From: Durusdinium trenchii
Taxonomy: Eukaryota > Sar > Dinophyceae > Suessiales > Symbiodiniaceae
Assembly (NCBI GenBank): GCA_963970005.1
Contig: CAXAMN010028950.1
Location: forward strand, 266,738 to 330,737
Direction: 5' to 3'
DNA: 64,000 bases
Shown: piece by piece, positions 1 to 9,995 of the stretch
How the letters are laid out: each line of letters starts with the position of its first letter
How positions within the stretch are numbered: the stretch's first letter is position 1
Program-made: the position numbers and the translations under genes
The notes under the pieces: generated by a model
Told to the model about the DNA's origin: nothing
What the model saw: the letters and a program-made list of their open reading frames with translations, nothing else
The model's database searches: none

Positions 1-374
1 TCAATTCTCTCCTGGAGAACGTCTTCGTGAGCCTCTCATGATTTCAGGATAGTTGAAACCCTCTTGAACATTCAGAAAGAGTGAATATGAAATTCTAATC
101 ACGAAAGGTGTTCCCCGAGGGGATACATACCTAGAGTTTGTTTTGTGAAGCACGTCAATTCTCTCCTGGGGAGCGTTTTCGTGAGCCTCTTATGGTTTCA
201 GGATAGTTCAAATCCTATGATGTTCCGATTCAATGCTCACCGATGATCTGAGCCATGGGGCAAGTTTGTTTTCCTAAGAATCTTTTTGAACATTTCGAGA
301 GCACATGTTTGAACATTTAGAGTGCAAATGAACATATATTTACGAAAGGTCGCCTCCGAGGGGATAAATCACCA
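1..374. repeat. Diverged direct duplication
   Basis: Bases 1-62 recur at 155-216. Both blocks start tcaattctctcctgg, contain cgtgagcctct and end near ttcaggatagtt. A second shared block, acgaaaggt to ccgagggg, lies at 101-122 and 342-363. The offsets differ (154 and about 241), so the copies have diverged by insertion. No coding signal was seen here. Confidence 0.6.
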
Positions 375-580
375 TGTCGAACATTGCATTTTTGTTCCTG
401 CCTCTCGCGTTCTTTTCTCTTCCCGCTGTCCTACCTTTCGTGTCTCCCTCCTCTCAAGTCACACTAGTATCCATGGTCACATCCGATAGTCAAAAATACA
501 CAACGGTTCGGCTGCTTACGCTGGCGTGGGTACCTGTCCGTGCACACGGTGTCGACGTTTTCTTCGAACGTGAAGAGCAG

Positions 581-619
581 GAGATTCCGCGCACAGAGTT
601 GGCAGGGATGCAGGCGGGT
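581..619 (+). CDS. Short coding-like motif, copy 1 of 2
   Basis: Thirteen codons read EIPRTELAGMQAG, right after an AG (gaagagcag). A second copy at 1558-1596 reads EIPGAEFAGMQAG. Two of the five changed codons are silent (ccg/ccc, ggt/ggg), which fits this reading frame. No family was recognised. It could be one exon of a duplicated pair, or one repeat of a longer element. The rest of 375-900 shows no convincing exon. Confidence 0.3.
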
Positions 620-911
620 TTCTCGCAAATCGACCCGTTTTGTGTGGCCTGCTTTGCGTGCACTGAAGGCAGGGATAAGACGATGTCAGCTCACCAGGTT
701 GTCTTTCGGTGCAGCGTCTTTTGACAATGAAGTCTAGAAGTGCACTTGGCTCCCGAACATGTCGTGATGCACTGTTAAGTGCTGTTCATCCATTTTCAGG
801 CTTCCCAAAGGTCAATTCAGCAACTGCCAATGAAGTAGATTCCAATCTTGCCAATATTGTGACAGTTCCTTTTTCATCCGCTTTTCATCAGCCCCACTTT
901 TCATGATGCAG

Positions 912-1086
912 CTTCACTGAGGACCCACTCCCTTTGCGGCAGACGCAGCAGCGGACATCGCCCTTGGCATTCGCACAATCGCGCAAGGCAGCGGAGGACG
1001 CATGGGCCGCTGCGGACAAGTCCGGACCGCCAAGGAGATTGACGCCGTCCGCAGAGAAGGGCATCAGTGGAGAACGAACCCTGGAG
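912..1086 (+). CDS. Putative exon, Ala/Lys/Arg-rich
   Basis: An open frame begins after ttttcatgatgcag and runs to a TAG at 1087. It includes AAEDAWAAADKSG, with third positions mostly G/C. The sequence looks like an alpha-helical or linker segment. The donor is uncertain, possibly the GT inside CTGGA|GTAGGA. Overlapping antisense frames have weaker codon bias. No domain was recognised. Confidence 0.4.
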
Positions 1087-1170
1087 TAGGACAAGACGCA
1101 TAGTTATTTCACGTCAATCCAAAGCACTGCCCCAGGTGAAAGGACTATCTTTCACATTTCACTCTTGCAG

Positions 1171-1372
1171 AACGAACCCGAAGAACCAATCGCGGACGTC
1201 CGGGTCCTTCGGTCGCTCTCGACTTCGCGGAACCCTTGTGGCTCGGCCGAGGCTCTTCGCGGCAGCGCGCTTGGAGAACACCAGAGACTCCGTGGAGCGT
1301 GTGGAGCACGCCGTGGCCAGGGCTCGGCGGCACCAGGTGCGGGTGGCGGGTCAGGCGCCGCATGGTTTGTAG
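1171..1372 (+). CDS. Putative exon, coiled-coil-like segment
   Basis: The exon follows cactcttgcag. The frame ending at TAG 1370 has very high third-position GC and encodes RLENTRDSVERVEHAV, then an Arg-rich tail. Spacing of Leu, Val and Ala suggests heptads. There is slight resemblance to Qb-SNARE helices of the Vti1 type (NTRD followed by hydrophobic heptads), but too little to name it. Another frame is also open (QNEPEEPIADVR) with weaker bias. Confidence 0.4.
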
Positions 1373-1557
1373 GCCAAACTCAAGTCATGTTGGTTTGGGA
1401 TGAGGTGTGGGTATTCAAGTTGATTGATAGTCAAGTCAGGAGCTTTGGTTTTAATAACTACTCAACCTACTGCTGTTCTGTACCTGTTCATGCCCATTGC
1501 ACTCTTGCCCAACCCTCCTCTTCCAGCGCGCTACTTCCACGGTGTTTCGTGCAGGCA

Positions 1558-1596
1558 GAGATTCCCGGCGCAGAGTTCGCAGGGATGCAGGCGGGG
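1558..1596 (+). CDS. Short coding-like motif, copy 2 of 2
   Basis: Encodes EIPGAEFAGMQAG just after gtttcgtgcag, as the partner of the copy at 581-619. The frame stays open downstream (GRGSRFRPWSEED). The function is unknown. Confidence 0.3.
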
Positions 1597-1710
1597 AGGG
1601 GTTCCCGATTTCGGCCATGGAGCGAAGAGGATGAGGGTGGACATGGGACGTGGGGCACCAGGTGGGTTTATGTTGGGTCTTTTGACGGTGCAGGGTTGTT
1701 TTTCGGTGGT

Positions 1711-1730
1711 GGGTTTAGGGTTTAGGGTTT
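1711..1730 (+). repeat. Interstitial telomere-like TTTAGGG tract
   Basis: Nearly three tandem copies of the 7-mer TTTAGGG, the telomere unit reported for dinoflagellates and many plants. The tract is too short to be a chromosome end. It sits in non-coding sequence between exon islands and may mark an old break repair or insertion. Confidence 0.6.
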
Positions 1731-1886
1731 GTTGCAGGCTTGTTTTTTGTTGCATGCATGAGAAGGTCCCTGTTGTGGGAGTGATAAGCAAGATAAGCAA
1801 GAGCAAGTTCAGCTCCTTTGTGGATGACAGTGATTTGATGTTGCATCATGAAGTTCATAGCGTCATGGTCCCCACATCTTTCGCAG

Positions 1887-2008
1887 GCGTACTTTTCATC
1901 CAACACTTTTCACGTTGAGTGGCATCCAATCGCCTCAGACCATCCAATCCGCCAAATGGCCTCGAAACTCTTGGCACCATGGATTTGCGAGATAGTCTAC
2001 GGGATGTG
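1887..2008 (+). CDS. Putative exon
   Basis: It starts at tttcgcag|GCG and reads about 40 codons (YFSSNTFHVEWHPIASDH near the start) to a TGA at about 2007. A second frame from 1920 (LRPSNPPNGLETLGTMD) is also open with good bias, so the true frame is undecided. No family was recognised. Confidence 0.35.
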
Positions 2009-2029
2009 ATGGTACGAGTACGAGTCCAA

Positions 2030-2234
2030 CAGGTACCGAATCGGGAATCAAGCTCATCCCTCTGCTTCCACCAACGTTTCTGGCAGACTTTGCTGCCTCT
2101 GACCCAGACCACCCAGACCTGAAACGCGCCAGCCCGACCCGACAAGAAGAGCAACATCAGCATACATTTGCATGAAGTATAAGTGCTAGAGAAAGCTGGT
2201 GGTTTGGTGTGGTTTGTATCATGACGGTGATAAC
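2030..2234 (+). repeat. Tandem segment duplication, copy 1
   Basis: Begins caggtaccgaatcggg and ends catgacggtgataac. It is a near-identical copy of 2248-2435. This copy carries 2 extra bases (aagcTCatccct) and about 15 extra bases after gagcaa. The 2-base insertion shifts the frame that copy 2 keeps open, so as an exon this copy is probably dead or skipped. Confidence 0.8.
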
Positions 2235-2247
2235 TTATAACTTGTAT

Positions 2248-2435
2248 CAGGTACCGAATCGGGAATCAAGCATCCCTCCGCTTCCACCGACGTTTCTGGC
2301 AGACTTTGCTGCCTCTGACCCAGACCACCCAGACCTGAAACCCGCCAGCCCGACCCGACAAGAAGAGCAAGCATGAAGTATAAGTGCTAGAGAAAGCTGG
2401 TGGTTTGGTGTGGTTTGTATCATGACGGTGATAAC
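2248..2435 (+). repeat. Tandem segment duplication, copy 2
   Basis: Begins caggtaccgaatcggg like copy 1 and shares the flanking intron sequence up to catgacggtgataac. It carries the intact version of the duplicated exon. Confidence 0.8.
2251..2370 (+). CDS. Putative exon, Pro/Asp-rich (duplicated exon, intact copy)
   Basis: Starts at tatcag|GTA and gives 40 codons including PPLPPTFLADFAASDPDHP. It ends at GAGCAA|GCATGA, a possible GC donor, in phase 0. The upstream copy at 2030-2234 has the same exon with a frameshift. The composition suits a flexible linker of an extracellular protein. No domain was recognised. Confidence 0.5.
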
Positions 2436-2686
2436 ATTGTGATTTTCTCAAATGAAAGTAACAGTCAAGTATGTTGTATTCGGACGTGCTCCAGGGGTCC
2501 AGATGGCAAACATGTGCACACTAGCAGATGCTTCGTGACAGCACTCAAACTGTGATGGTCGAGGCCCGAAACTGTCGAGTTCTCAAAAGATCGTGCCGGT
2601 GCTCCAAAGTTCAATCCGTGACTCATGGGCCAGACAAAAGTTAATCTTATAAGTATCTTAGTGCTTCCATTACTTCCGTTTTGTAG

Positions 2687-2856
2687 GTCTACTGAAAAAG
2701 AACGAACGCTTTCAGATCGCTTTCAGAACGAACGCCGGTTCCGGTTTGGCTCGCCGAGTCTCAGGCTCCTCCTGCCGTTGGAGCCTGAGAGCGGCGAGTG
2801 GGATTGAAGTGCTTCGAGGGATGGGCCTGGAAGAAGACGATCTCTCCTTGCTTGAA
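2687..2856 (+). CDS. Putative exon
   Basis: After cgttttgtag the frame reads LLKKNERFQIAFRTN, then a Ser/Arg-rich stretch and GIEVLRGMGLEEDDLSLLE. It ends at CTTGAA|GTGTCG. Inside the exon is a perfect 10-bp inverted repeat, ctcaggctcc with ggagcctgag and a 10-base loop. The alternative frame from 2625 is less biased. The AT-rich stretch 2857-3188 downstream has no coding signal. Confidence 0.45.
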
Positions 2857-3188
2857 GTGTCGAATTACATACTTATAATATCTTATAATCTCTATAATCT
2901 TACTATATACTAATTCGTGGTGATCTTGTTTTACTCAACCTCCCATTGAAGACAGTTGCCCAACGAAATCACTGCGTGGAAGTCCTGGAAGTTGGCCATT
3001 TGGTGGCATTGAGCCGCAGAACCGATCGTCCCACGAAGCCGCCCTAAGCCGCGTTCGGTTGGGACCTTGGGCGTGAAGACCCTTTTCCGTACTGCATGCG
3101 GCAGTGTGTTTTTATGTGTTGTTTTTACAACTGTGGTACTGTGGGTATTGATTACTCACTTTTACACGTCACACTCATAGCATTGAAG

Positions 3189-3240
3189 CGCATTGAAGGA
3201 GAAGAAGCATTCACCAACTATCACATCCTACGCAATGGAA
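3189..3240 (+). CDS. Small putative exon upstream of the first EGF module
   Basis: Reads RIEGEEAFTNYHILRNG and ends at a GT donor (GGAA|GTATGT) in phase 1. The next exon proposed at 3407 starts in the matching phase. Position and phase link it to the EGF-like gene. Confidence 0.5.
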
Positions 3241-3406
3241 GTATGTTTGCCATGTCATGAACTCCAGGATGGATCCACCGTGTATGCATCACTCACCTTC
3301 TGCATGTTGGATCAACCCTGCCGACCCAAATACCATGCAGCCGTGCAGCTGCGCTTCACATCAATTCTGTAGCCCTATGTTGGGTGGCCACTGCTCCAGT
3401 CTACAG

Positions 3407-3535
3407 TCAGCACCTCTCAACCACTTGCTCAGGCTGACATGCACCCCTGCAAGATGGATTGCAGCAATCAGGGCCTTTGCCTTGCAGGGAAGTGCATGTG
3501 CCGTGACGGCTTCTATGGCGACCTTTGTCACTTGG
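3407..3535 (+). CDS. EGF-like module A exon
   Basis: Contains a complete EGF-like module at 3448-3528 with six cysteines in order: C-KMD-C-SNQGL-C-LAGK-C-M-C-RDGFYGDL-C. This matches the laminin/tenascin-style EGF consensus, which forms three disulfides in extracellular or luminal protein. About 14 residues (STSQPLAQADMHP) precede the module. The acceptor is probably gtctacag. The donor may be GC at 3536 inside a gggcgtcgact repeat. This is the first of at least five EGF modules in one + strand gene. Confidence 0.75.
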
Positions 3536-3735
3536 GCGTCGACTGGGCGTCGACTCACATGGGCGTCGACTCGACTGGGCTTTGGGTGTTTTTAGGTTCA
3601 GGCTCCAAAGTTGCAAGCTGACCTAAATCGAATCAATCAAACGTGGGCCACCAGAAACAAGTAGTTGCAGTGCATTTGGGATGGTGTCCATTTCGTGAAT
3701 GGTCTTCTGTCAATCTGGTTTTCACAGCATCATAG

Positions 3736-3879
3736 GAGAATCACAGCCAACAGCTGCAGAACATCGCCACCGCATGCGTTGCCAACGCGGGCACACAGGC
3801 AGACCGTGCGGACTGCCGAGCACAGGTGAGCATCCACGATGCCTCAATGATTGCAGTGGGCACGGGCAATGCCTCACAG
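3736..3879 (+). CDS. Linker plus first half of EGF-like module B
   Basis: The 3' part (3840-3879) encodes CLNDCSGHGQCLTG, the first half of an EGF module. A GC donor (ACAG|GCGGAC, phase 1) joins it to 4745. The 5' part (3736-3825) has excellent codon bias in another frame (LQNIATACVANAGTQADRA), like the Gln/Ala linkers elsewhere in this gene. The two frames meet at CACAG|GTGAGC. That implies an unseen tiny intron, a sequence error or decay. Confidence 0.6.
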
Positions 3880-4744
3880 GCGGACCAGACCGAGACTGAG
3901 CGGCGATTTCGGCGAGGAAGACTTTTCTGCGCTTGGGGTATCGGTATGCACAGGAAGAACGCAAGAAAGAAACGGGTAATCATTCCTCCTCGAAGACTTG
4001 ACCTTGGGAAGATTCATTGGATAAACCATGATGGCTTCAATAGGCGGCCGACTTGCTTGTTTTGCACCAGCAACTTTCAGACTGAGCACTTGTTTGACCT
4101 TCGCCCTGTAGTCATCAAGTGCATTGAATAGGATAATATCGGATTCTAGGGTGCATGACAACTTCCCAATGAATGTATATATGATTCAATATAGGATATT
4201 GAACATTCAATCCATTCTTAAAACAACATCCCCATGACCTGGGTGCCCAGCTCCACCGGCCGGACCTGGCAAGTCAAACCGATAAGGGTCGGACGTGAGA
4301 GTGATGGAGAGACCGGTGAGACTCTTGGGTAACGAGTTTAAGGATCCGACATGAACGAGTGTCTTAAATGATAGACATGACTTTTGTTTTATTTTTTTTT
4401 GGGGGGGGAGAGAGAGTATGTCGTCTAGTATGTTGACTATATAGTATATAATATACTCGGGGATGATTTGGTCGATCATATCGAAACTGTTTGGTGGACT
4501 GTCGGATGGCTGGGGAGCACATGTTCATGGCCAGCATCACAAAATCACGTGTCCTTGCTACCACAGTCTTCGGTGTTTAAAGTTTAGAGACATCATTGGC
4601 ATTGCCTCCCACTGATCAGAATCAACTCTGTTCAATTCAGATGCAGTCAGAGCGGTATGGCTGCCAGGTGTTGCAGGTTTGCCCCTCATGGACTTGATGT
4701 TCGACCCCATTTTAGCCACGCTTTCGAGAGATGTTTTCATGCAG
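3880..4744 (+). other. Intron splitting EGF module B (GC-AG)
   Basis: Begins GCGGACC and ends tttcatgcag. It holds a T/G homopolymer run with GA repeats at 4386-4416 and no supported exon. Removing it fuses CLTG to QCKCSSNYGG and restores the EGF cysteine pattern. Confidence 0.6.
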
Positions 4745-4790
4745 GTCAATGCAAGTGCTCCTCCAACTATGGTGGAGAGGACAGTCCTTT
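4745..4790 (+). CDS. Second half of EGF-like module B
   Basis: After tttcatgcag the phase-1 frame encodes QCKCSSNYGGEDS, matching C-x-C-x3-Y-G-G-x-D. Joined to the exon ending at 3879 it gives a nearly complete EGF module. The expected last cysteine is a serine here (EDS), unless the next exon supplies it. The 3' boundary is unclear: GT at 4784 or GC at 4801 are possible. Confidence 0.65.
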
Positions 4791-5135
4791 TTCGTTTGCA
4801 GGCACAGGTCCACGGGTCAAGGGTGACAGGTGAAGAAACGGCTGCCAGTCACATGAGTCGCCCAGCAATGGCCATCCACTCGCCGTCCAGTCACAGTACA
4901 GCATCCGACTCTGCCAGGTCTCCTCTCTCTCTAGGGTTGGGCCCCAGCAGGTCTCACCGGTGACTTGGCAGTGAGGATGTTTCAATAGCGAGAACATCAA
5001 GATAGAAAATGACTGAACAGAACATGATCCAGCAAGTTTGCTTGGCAAAATTTGGGAAGACACTTTCTGTTCATCGTACTCTTCTGGGAAGAGCAAAAAG
5101 AACTAACTCGGACTTTGCGGGGTCCGACCACCCAG

Positions 5136-5235
5136 CAGAATTCAGCGACGAAGGACTGCAGCCAGCTGATCCAGACCCAGAGTTCTTTGGCCTTCCTGAG
5201 ACGAGGCGGATTTTCTCGGCTCACCGAGGACCAGA
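5136..5235 (+). CDS. Putative linker exon, Gln/Ser-rich
   Basis: Starts at cacccag|CAG and encodes KDCSQLIQTQSSLAFLRRGG, then FSRLTEDQ, with very high third-position GC. It ends at a possible GA donor (CCAGA|GATGAC). It resembles the linkers between EGF modules, with one Cys. A competing frame (DFAGSDHPAEFSDEG) is open but less biased. Confidence 0.45.
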
Positions 5236-5541
5236 GATGACTTCGGCATGACCCGTTGGGCGGTGAAACAGAAATATCCTTTTGGGAGGTGAACGGTGAG
5301 TGAGAGTGACAACTTCAGAAATTACGGGTGAAGCTGGCTCAAAAAACCATGCACTTTTCTGTGGGGGGGCGGATGTATAATCATCATAAGTTGCAAGAAT
5401 GTTGCAAGTTGTAATGGTACAAGTGTAACATATCATATAATATCAGTACCATTCAATAGTTGTATTAAGCCAAATTTGGACATCTCTCCAGCTGTTTTGG
5501 GAACGTGGCACGTGGCCCCCACCTGCCCTCCCCGCTCGCAG

Positions 5542-5629
5542 GCCTCGCGGCCGAAAGCGCAGAGTTGGCCAAGCAGAGCTCGCAGAGCCCGTCTGCGAAG
5601 GTCTCGCAGGTCGTCACGAAGGCGGGAGG
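5542..5629 (+). CDS. Putative linker exon, Ala/Ser/Lys-rich
   Basis: Starts at ccgctcgcag|GCC and encodes LAAESAELAKQSSQSPSAKV followed by SQVVTKAGG. Codon bias is strong and a helical linker is likely. The donor could be GT at 5610 or at 5630. It lies between EGF modules B and C and fits that gene. Confidence 0.55.
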
Positions 5630-6895
5630 GTCGTTGGGTTCGTGCTCGGTTCGGTTCGGGTTTGGTCCGGGTGGTTCGGGTTTGGTTCCAAGAGCCCAGT
5701 TAAAAAAAGGGGGTCAGAGTGAAAAGGGAGAGCTGGTAGGAGCTGGTCGGAGCTGGAGATCCCTTTTTTGATCCTCACTGTGAGTATTGGAGCTTCTGAG
5801 GCCAGATGAGGTAGGCGGCGAGGTGTGCAAGAGGTTGGACTCCCACCATTTTGAATGGACTTGAGGTTGGCCCTTACTGAATTGAAACGTGAATGTGGCT
5901 GGACCCACCCCTGTTATTTTGGAAGTCCTTTCTTCTTTGATTCGCTGGTTTCCATGGGCTTTCCAATGTTGCCTTTTCTTCTGGGCGAACCACTGGCTAA
6001 AAAGGCGTGACAACATCCAGGACAGACGCAGCAGTTTTGGCTAGGGCCCCGGCCCTTCTATGTACTGTGTTCCAAATTTATTCCACTCGCCCATGCCTGT
6101 AGGTCTTTGCCCGTGTTTCCTTCATTTTGTAGGCATCATCTCCAATGTTGCCTTTTCTTCTATATGTCTTGTTTGTCTTCTTGGGATTGTCTACCCGTAT
6201 CTACCCGTCTATGTATTTGTTGGGATAGCCTGGCTGGAACACTGAAATGAAATGAGTGCTTTTTGATTGAAGATGATTGAAGGAAGGTCTTCCAAAATAC
6301 TTTCCCAGGGGTTGGCAACTTTAGACTACTTTCCTGGGGTAAAGATGCTTCTAGCGCGCGAGAGAGAGGGAGAGAGCGGGTTGAAACATGTGCAGCTTGG
6401 TTTCTGCGGCCAGGGTTTCGAGATAGGATGAGTTAGGCATTTTGTCGAGCGAAGTCCTGTGGGTCGCTGGAACTTGCGGACCAAAGACCGATACGTCATC
6501 TGGAGAACCGGGGACCCCTGCCAAGACAACCAGAGAAAGATGGCCAAGATACGAGTTCGTGGGAGTTCATTCAACATCGTTCATTGAGGGTGGGTTCAAA
6601 GATTGAAACTCATATGTCCATTTGGTGTTGCATGAAGTTGCATGAAGTTGCGGTTCCTGTGATTTTATGTGTTTGTTTTCCCAGCGAACTGGGCTGCAAA
6701 CGCGAGCTTTTTGAACAATACCCAGCACCATGGAAAGGATGTCCATGAATAGCCCCTTAGGGGTCGGGTGTCCATTGACCACTCCTTGGAGGTCCTGAAC
6801 TTGATTGGCTCCTGTGGGTTTTGGTTGCAAGTTAGAGGAGTCTGAAGACCTCGTTGAGACCGGCCGCACTGACCACAGACCACGCACAGTCGCAG
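5630..6895 (+). other. Intron-like sequence
   Basis: No supported exon. A 21-base block, tccaatgttgccttttcttc followed by t, occurs near 5965 and again near 6142. A GA-rich run is present at 6357-6376. The minus-strand frames here lack codon bias. Confidence 0.4.
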
Positions 6896-7055
6896 GCGTG
6901 CCCATTGAACTGCAACAGTCGCGGCGACTGTCGTGATGGAACCTGTGAATGTCATGACGGATGGACTGGCTCATCTTGCCAGGAGAGGCTCCAGCAAGCA
7001 GTCAATAGTCTTCAGAGCAGCTCCACCGAAGCTGAAGCACTCAAACAGTTTATAG
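6896..7055 (+). CDS. EGF-like module C plus coiled linker
   Basis: Starts at cagtcgcag|GCG. A complete EGF-like module spans 6899-6979: C-PLN-C-NSRGD-C-RDGT-C-E-C-HDGWTGSS-C. It is followed by a helical linker (ERLQQAVNSLQSSSTEAEAL). The frame is open upstream to 6836, so the exon could start earlier. The likely donor is TATAG|GTTTGT in phase 1. The whole module in one exon contrasts with the split modules B, D and E. Confidence 0.8.
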
Positions 7056-7182
7056 GTTTGTTCAACCAACTTAATATAGTTTGACTCCAGATGAACAATA
7101 CCCCTCCTTCCCATCCCTTCCCCCTCCAAATCCGTGAGCTTCTACGTACTTGACACCGTGTTGTCCCTTGACCGTTCAACAG

Positions 7183-7274
7183 GACTACTTGCAGCCTGCA
7201 TTGGTCGACCTCACCGAGGCGCGGTCAGATCTTTTGGGACTCGACGGGGTGGACACCGCCGACCGATCACACCG
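7183..7274 (+). CDS. Putative linker exon after EGF C
   Basis: After accgttcaacag the frame DYLQPALVDLTEARSDLLGL, then DGVDTADRSHR, has strong bias. It would end at CACCG|GTTTTG. Its start phase (0) does not match the donor proposed at 7055 (phase 1), so one of the two boundaries is off. The acidic helical composition fits the linkers of the EGF gene. Confidence 0.5.
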
Positions 7275-7953
7275 GTTTTGAAGCGCATGAAACGAGCATA
7301 ACAGTGTTTTGTTGTTTGTTTGATGTGTTGAAACAGGATGAGACAGGTATATGATCTGTGTCCCAATGAACCTGATTTCCGGTTGAGACAAAGAGGAACA
7401 TCACTATGTTAGAGATGTCGGCCAACTGAACCACTGTATTCCACTGTGACTGGTAATGGGATATACCCATAAGGTATATGTAGGTTTCGTTTAGCCCCCC
7501 GAAAAAAAAGTCTTGTCCTTTGGCCTGGTCTCTTGAAAACAGGGCCGTTGGAAGCGAAAAAAAAAAAAAAAAAAAAACTCACCATGTCATCCGAGGTCAT
7601 CGAGGCCTAGCAATCAAAGCAATCCACCGGGTTTTGGAAGGACACAACCCTACATGTGGTTGTCAACCAGCTTGTATAAGACAACTTACACAACTTAGCA
7701 AATTTCAAGGGTACGTCTATACTGATGGACACATCTCTGCATGACATTTTAAAGATAACACGCATTGTGGCCCTCAATGGAGCAAGGGACCTTTATTGTA
7801 ACATGGGAAACAAGGCTTGCAAGTTGATGACTGGTTCCCCATTTGTTTGTATCATGCAACTGCATCCACGACAGGGATTGAAGGAATCCACGAGTTCCTA
7901 GCAACTTCCTACAAGTGTTGCGCCTAAACCGGTTCAAATCATTAAGAAGACAG
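7275..7953 (+). other. Intron-like sequence with poly-A tract
   Basis: An A-rich run of about 20 bases lies at 7557-7577. No coding island is supported. Confidence 0.4.
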
Positions 7954-8092
7954 GAGACATTGACATGGTGGGAGATGCTGGCGTATCTCCTTTCCTTCAC
8001 AGCTCGGAAGTAGCAACTGCTCAGGGTCAGTCTACGAGCAGCTGTGCAAACCAGTGCTCCGGGCATGGTGTTTGCGAGTTGCTTGGCTCCAG
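7954..8092 (+). CDS. Linker plus first half of EGF-like module D
   Basis: After agaagacag the frame reads DIDMVGDAGVSPFLHSSEVA and TAQGQSTSS, then the half module CANQCSGHGVCELLGS (8041-8092). The donor is canonical GT (CTCCAG|GTGGGA, phase 2). Joined to 8646 it continues RSNGCKCHEGYRGE. The CSGHG motif is typical of tenascin/teneurin-type EGF repeats. Confidence 0.7.
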
Positions 8093-8645
8093 GTGGGAAG
8101 ACTCGGCGAGGTAGAGAGAGATGAGCCCTACTTGACTGGATCGTGGGAGTATGTAGCATGTTTTGTTCTGTGTTTGTTCGAAGGATGTGATGACACCAAA
8201 AGTAATGCCCAGTGAAATGTATGAAATGTTCCGGAATGGTCTGAATAACTCAAGATTTCTACCATTACATCATTGGTGACTGTCACTGTGGACATATGGT
8301 CCACTTAGCAGCTCAGTCAGAATGAGAAAACAACGTGCTTCCTCCAAATGCGTTCCCTGGTTGCTGAAGGGTGCCTGGCCATGCTTCAGGAGCCCTTCAA
8401 GCTCGTGGCACTCGTGGCAGACGGGACGGGACGGGACCCCCCAATGTTCTTGATCATTCCCCAAAAAAAAACATGGCTGGAATCCTGAGTGCATCATACA
8501 AAAGAACTCGGGACTGGAAGAACGAGGCGTCCATTGGTTGAAAAAGCAAACTGGCCAAAAAGCACTCGGCAGTCCCATAGGTCATGTTTGGGATAGTATT
8601 CTATAATATTCTATCGTCCAGAGTGCTGCAAGACCTGTCACTGAG
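8093..8645 (+). other. Intron splitting EGF module D (GT-AG)
   Basis: Begins GTGGGA and ends ctgtcactgag. Splicing restores C-x3-C-x5-C-x9-C-x-C. No exon was seen inside. Confidence 0.55.
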
Positions 8646-8685
8646 GTCCAATGGGTGCAAATGCCACGAGGGCTATCGCGGTGAG
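8646..8685 (+). CDS. Second half of EGF-like module D
   Basis: A 40-nt exon encoding SNGCKCHEGYRGE, bounded by cactgag|G and a consensus donor GAG|GTAAGA. The last cysteine must come from the next exon, whose identity is uncertain. The best coding candidate at 9153 starts in a different phase. Confidence 0.7.
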
Positions 8686-9152
8686 GTAAGAGCCTCAATG
8701 ATTTTTTGCGCGCTGTTATATATTTGTCCAGTCAGGTTGGCCAGCATGATCGTGAATGCATGTTATAAATATGCAAAACAAGTGACTGGTGGAATATGGT
8801 GGAATAGCGTAACCTTCTTGGTGTTTTGGCTGTTTGATGAATTCTATGTGTTTCAGTTTGCTATTTTGTCACAAAGGGAAGCCCGTCCTTTGGCGGTTCA
8901 CCCCGTAGTGTTGAGAAACATCTCTCCTGCGCGTTTTTTGGGTTGAGCCATCCGTCTCCGCAGAGACCCACTTGCTTGGGTTTCCCATCCTTCCGATTTT
9001 TTGTGCAGCTGGTGTGACTCTTGTCTTTCCGAGCCTCCCTCGCAGGAAGACGGTTTGGGTCTTGATCAAGACAAATATCGCCAGGATGGTTTTCAATGAT
9101 GGGAAGAAAGACCATCTTATATAATTGACTAATTTGGTCTTGAATCTCCCAG

Positions 9153-9318
9153 ATTCCCCACTGTCCAAAACGAGTGAAGGCTCCATTGCGTCGTGCGAAG
9201 TCTTCGATCCCGAGGCCTGCGACGAGGCGTTCCAGCTCGAGCAGCCCCTGCAGTTGAAGCTTCAACAGGCGCCAACGAGGGATCCAACGACCGCGGCAGC
9301 GTCCAGGTCCGAGACCGG
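9153..9318 (+). CDS. Putative linker exon with two cysteines
   Basis: After gaatctcccag the frame SPLSKTSEGSIASCEVFDPE, then ACDEAFQLEQPLQLKLQQ, has high third-position GC. A second frame is equally biased in the 3' half (TGANEGSNDRGSVQVRD), so the 3' end may belong to another exon. It lies between EGF modules D and E. Confidence 0.5.
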
Positions 9319-9995
9319 GAAATTCCCAGAGAAGTTAAAATCGCCAAAAGGGCCTTTTTTTCTTTTTTTCGCTGGGGCAGACTACCGTTGCTAGATGTAC
9401 AACATAAACCTCAAGGGTTTAATTGCTGTTCATCCACAGATGTTTTTCGACTGCCAGTCCAAACCAGTTGACTAGTCCCTTCAGAGTTTGTCGTAAGGAC
9501 GCTGACATTTGGATAATTTTGGATCTGAGCAAAGCGCCACGTACCAGAGTCAGGATAGAAAAGATCCGGATCATGGTGTATTGGAAAGTGTTTCTGCCAC
9601 TCTGAGACCTCTATGGCAGTTCATAAGGAATCATCGAGCGATTCGGACAGGTTGAGTCAGCAGATTCAGGACATCACTTTCAGGGAGTGAAGGCTTTGGA
9701 ACTGCTAATCATCTGATTCTGGATGTGTATCAATCATGTTCCATTGACTTTGGGGCCTTGTCAACACACATCGTGTCTTTGGCGCCCTTGTACTGGTGAA
9801 ACCTCGGTCTGAGCTGGCCAGATGGATAAAAGCATCCACCAGACATACATTGATGGAATTGCCACAATGACTGTATACTGTATATGCATGTATATACAGT
9901 AATTATGCAATTCCATGAAAAAAAAGAAACACATCCCTTTGGGCCTTCTGTTTCCCAGACACAAACCAAACACACACAGTCACACAGTCACCCAG
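9319..9995 (+). other. Intron-like sequence
   Basis: Includes a palindromic TATA/CATG-rich patch at 9871-9900 and a CACA run just before the next exon. No supported coding. Confidence 0.35.
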
